From an uncultured Alphaproteobacteria bacterium (GTDB taxonomy: Bacteria > Pseudomonadota > Alphaproteobacteria > Caulobacterales > Caulobacteraceae), in the NCBI GenBank assembly GCA_903860975.1, contig CAIOSI010000017.1:62001-126000 (forward strand): 64,000 bases of DNA, read 5' to 3'. Position 1 is the first letter of the stretch. Every line of letters starts with the position of its first letter. Shown in pieces: positions 61,894-64,000 of this stretch. The translations under genes were made by a program, and so were the position numbers. The notes beneath the pieces are model-generated. The model was not told where the DNA came from. It saw nothing but the letters and a program-made list of their open reading frames with translations, and did not search any database.

Positions 61894-62973
61894 ATGCTGA
61901 CAAGAGGCGATGACTATCCAATCCACCAAACGCCCGAACCGATCGCCTACGCGGGGTCGGATCGGAACTTCTACGACCGCTATTTCTTCAATGGATATGC
62001 GCCAGATGGGTCGGAGTTCGTCGCCGTTGCGTTCGGGGTTTACCCAGCGCTGAACGTCGCTGACGCCCACGTCTCGATTATCCGCGATGGGATCCAATAC
62101 TGTCTGCATGCCTCGAAGATCCTGGGGATGGAGCGGATGGAGCTCGCGGTGGGCCCGATCCGCATTGAAGTCATCGAGCCGCTGCAAACGCTGAAAGTAA
62201 CACTCGACCGCGCCGAGGGCCTGGCCTGCGAACTGACCTTCGAGGGGCGAGCCTTTCCCATCGAGGAGCCTCGCTTCACCTACCGCAACGGACCGCGGAT
62301 GTTCATGGATTACACCCGCCTGACCCAGAACGTACGGGTATCTGGCTGGACAGAGGTGGACGGCGTGCGCCGGCAGACTTCAGCGGGCTGGACCGGCACG
62401 CGCGACCGCTCCTGGGGCATCCGTCCGGTTGGGGCGCCTGATCCTCAACCGACGCCGGGCGGTGGCATGATGGGCTTTTTTTGGCAGTGGACGCCGCTCA
62501 ACTTCGCCGACCGCAGCGTCTTTTTCCACGTCAACGCAGACACCGAGGGCAAGCCCTGGAACACCAGGGCGGTGATCCTGCCAGATGGCGCGGGTCCAGA
62601 TGGAGGGTGGCATTCCGATGCGCCACGGATGGAAGAGGTCGCGATCAAGACGGGCACCCGGCACGCGCTGAGTGGGACGCTCAAGATCCCTTTGCAGCAG
62701 GGCGAGGCGTCGGTCCGGATCGAGCCGCTCAGCGTTTTCCTGATGCGCGGCATCGGCTACAGCGGCGAATGGCGCCATGGGGCGCTCAAAGGTGAATTGG
62801 CGATCGCGCGTGAGGATATCGACCTTGCCAAGACCGACATGGCCGCGCCAGAAAATTGGCATATCCAGGCGATCTCTAAAGCCGTGATGGAAATTCCCGG
62901 GGAAGCATCTCAGGCCGGGATCGGCATCTTCGAACAGCTGATCGCGGGCCCCTATCGCCCTTACGGGCTATAG
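61894..62973 (+). CDS. DUF7064/7065-like protein (CrtC-related fold), unknown function
   Basis: 359 residues without a signal peptide. Motifs such as NFYDRYFFNGYAPDGSEFVA, SAGWTGTRDRSWGIRPVG and FFWQWTPLNFADRSVFFHVN match a beta-rich family, DUF7064/DUF7065, that sits in steroid- and terpene-related clusters and recalls the lipocalin-like hydroxyneurosporene synthase fold. The reaction is unknown. It starts 112 bases from the P450 on the opposite strand, so the two promoters are shared and the genes may be regulated together. Confidence 0.75.
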   Translation: MLTRGDDYPIHQTPEPIAYAGSDRNFYDRYFFNGYAPDGSEFVAVAFGVYPALNVADAHVSIIRDGIQYCLHASKILGMERMELAVGPIRIEVIEPLQTLKVTLDRAEGLACELTFEGRAFPIEEPRFTYRNGPRMFMDYTRLTQNVRVSGWTEVDGVRRQTSAGWTGTRDRSWGIRPVGAPDPQPTPGGGMMGFFWQWTPLNFADRSVFFHVNADTEGKPWNTRAVILPDGAGPDGGWHSDAPRMEEVAIKTGTRHALSGTLKIPLQQGEASVRIEPLSVFLMRGIGYSGEWRHGALKGELAIAREDIDLAKTDMAAPENWHIQAISKAVMEIPGEASQAGIGIFEQLIAGPYRPYGL

Positions 62974-62975
62974 AC

Positions 62976-63935
62976 CTACTGCTGCGAAAAGACGTGCATC
63001 AGGCGAGCGGCCGCAGGCAGCATTAGCGAGCCTAAGAGGCACGGGAAGATGAAGAGGATCAGCGGCACGGTGAGCTTTGCCGAGAGCGCGAGGGCCTTCT
63101 CCTCAGCACGCAGCATACGCTTTGAGCGCATGTCTTGGGAGAACACGGTCAGGGTTTCGCCAAGGCTGGTCCCCATTTCTTCAGCCTGACGCAGCATGGT
63201 GGCGAGCTGGCGAGCGTCGTCGATTCCCAATCGCTCGGCGAACGCCGACCAGGCTTCCTTGCGCGACTTGCCAGCGCGCAGTTCGAGCACCAGGAAGCGC
63301 AGGTGTACGGTGAGGTTCGGATAGCGCCGCGCGAGTTCTTCGGTGACCCGTGTCACGGCTGCGTCGAGACTAAGGCCCGCCTCGACGGATGCCACCAGCA
63401 GATCCAGAAGGTCGGGGAAGCCGTCACCATATTCAAGCTCGCGCTTGGTCTTGCGAACCTTCAGTACCTGATCGGGGCCGAGGATCGCGGTGCCGGCGAG
63501 CACACTTGCGACCATGATGCCGCCCATGCCGCCCTTGCCGCCGGCGATCAGAGGCACGACCATCATCACGCCAAGGGTCGCGATCGCCAGCGCGACAGCT
63601 CGGCACCCGAGATAGATCACCGGGGCTTCGCGGTTGTAGAAGCCCGCCTGCATCAGCCGCGAGCGTAGCAGCGACAGCTTGGCCGGGTCGCGAACAGCGC
63701 TCTGTTGGCCCAGCGTGCGAAGCGCGCCCATGAACTGAGCGCCGATGCCGTTGCTGGGCTTGCTGATGTTGCGTCCAGTGGCGGAGGCAGAGCCGCCGGC
63801 GGTCTGCATCCGGCTGCGGCGGATGGTGCGAAGGCGAAGCTCGCTTGCCGCCAGCCAGGCCACGCCGCCGACACCGGCCAACACCAGGGTGGTGCCGATG
63901 ATCGAGACCAAGTTCTGAAGTTGATCAGGCGACAT
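62976..63935 (-). CDS. tadC: Type II secretion system F family protein TadC
   Basis: 319 residues. An N-terminal membrane helix (IGTTLVLAGVGGVAWLAASE), a cytosolic T2SF domain with DGFPDLLDLLVASVEAGLSLDAA, and a C-terminal helix pair (LTVPLILFIFPCLLGSLMLPA) match TadC, the inner-membrane platform of the Tad/Flp pilus. It pairs with TadB, whose stop lies 4 bases before its start. This marks the edge of a tad cluster that continues beyond the window. Confidence 0.93.
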   Translation of the reverse strand: MSPDQLQNLVSIIGTTLVLAGVGGVAWLAASELRLRTIRRSRMQTAGGSASATGRNISKPSNGIGAQFMGALRTLGQQSAVRDPAKLSLLRSRLMQAGFYNREAPVIYLGCRAVALAIATLGVMMVVPLIAGGKGGMGGIMVASVLAGTAILGPDQVLKVRKTKRELEYGDGFPDLLDLLVASVEAGLSLDAAVTRVTEELARRYPNLTVHLRFLVLELRAGKSRKEAWSAFAERLGIDDARQLATMLRQAEEMGTSLGETLTVFSQDMRSKRMLRAEEKALALSAKLTVPLILFIFPCLLGSLMLPAAARLMHVFSQQ

Positions 63936-63939
63936 GTCG

Positions 63940-64000
63940 CTACAGCCGGAGATCGATCATGCGGCGCATGACCATGTTGCCGATGAACATCCAAACCCCC
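63940..64000 (-). CDS. tadB: TadB, C-terminal end (partial)
   Basis: Only the last 19-20 codons lie in the window, ending at TAG 63940-63942. They read GVWMFIGNMVMRRMIDLRL, which matches the closing helix of TadB proteins. Together with tadC this is the platform of the Tad pilus. The call rests on position and a short match. Confidence 0.75.
   Translation of the reverse strand, partial: GVWMFIGNMVMRRMIDLRL

Noticed and set aside
1-64000. tRNA, rRNA, CRISPR, transposase or integrase genes
   Set aside because: I looked in the gaps and at the annotated frames and saw none; a tRNA scan would settle this.

Overview
The window is high-GC alphaproteobacterial chromosome. A Caulobacteraceae host (Phenylobacterium- or Caulobacter-like) fits best: there is a ruv-ybgC-tolQRAB-pal-cpoB-tilS block, a three-part pntA1/pntA2/pntB transhydrogenase, an UrcA-family protein, Tad pilus genes at the right edge, and many acyl-CoA, hydrolase and P450 genes. 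This placement is inferred from gene content, not from a marker gene. I saw no rRNA, tRNA, CRISPR array, insertion sequence or prophage.

Layout. 1-4.2 kb: end of pntA1, pntA2, pntB, an aldo/keto reductase and an alpha/beta hydrolase. 4.2-14.5 kb, minus strand: ruvC, ruvA, ruvB, ybgC, tolQ, tolR, tolA, tolB, pal, cpoB, tilS. A plus-strand MFS transporter lies between ruvC and ruvA, and the ftsH gene that often follows tilS is absent. 14.5-23 kb: an exported unknown, an amidohydrolase, an XRE regulator beside a decayed copy of itself, an UrcA protein with a repeat-bearing promoter region, a secreted cyclophilin, a site-2-type protease, three small exported proteins or enzymes, an M28 peptidase and a cold-shock gene with a clear terminator. 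23-31 kb: DUF2188 protein, alkylsulfatase-like metallo-hydrolase, a tiny membrane protein, YebC/PmpR, a histidine phosphatase broken by a frameshift at its catalytic motif, and an SDR, hydrolase and MDR reductase. 31-38.5 kb: patatin, DegT aminotransferase, acyl-CoA synthetase, a TetR remnant, a family 2 glycosyltransferase, an MBL hydrolase and a methyltransferase.

38.6-50 kb: a LemA-TPM-TPM operon, a two-gene periplasmic molybdenum hydroxylase (IorAB-like), a 1117-residue acyl-CoA carboxylase carrying biotin carboxylase, biotin carrier and carboxyltransferase domains on one chain, and a MoxR ATPase/CoxE-type VWA pair. 50-55 kb: an Lrp/AsnC regulator behind a hairpin-rich spacer, a hybrid histidine kinase and a CehA-type PHP hydrolase. 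55-63 kb looks catabolic: a thiolase-like protein with its DUF35 partner, an ArsR regulator, a P450-phosphotransferase-small protein-DHA2 exporter operon, and a divergent DUF7064/7065-like protein. Together these suggest activation and breakdown of a lipid or isoprenoid, possibly steroid-like, compound; the substrate is inference. The right edge holds tadC and the last codons of tadB.

I did not find a clearly new defence or mobile system. The most interesting signals are small and local: the frameshifted phosphatase, the decayed XRE paralogue beside an intact gene with a 20-bp palindrome, repeats before urcA, a run of hairpins before the Lrp gene, a TetR remnant, and three unannotated small ORFs.
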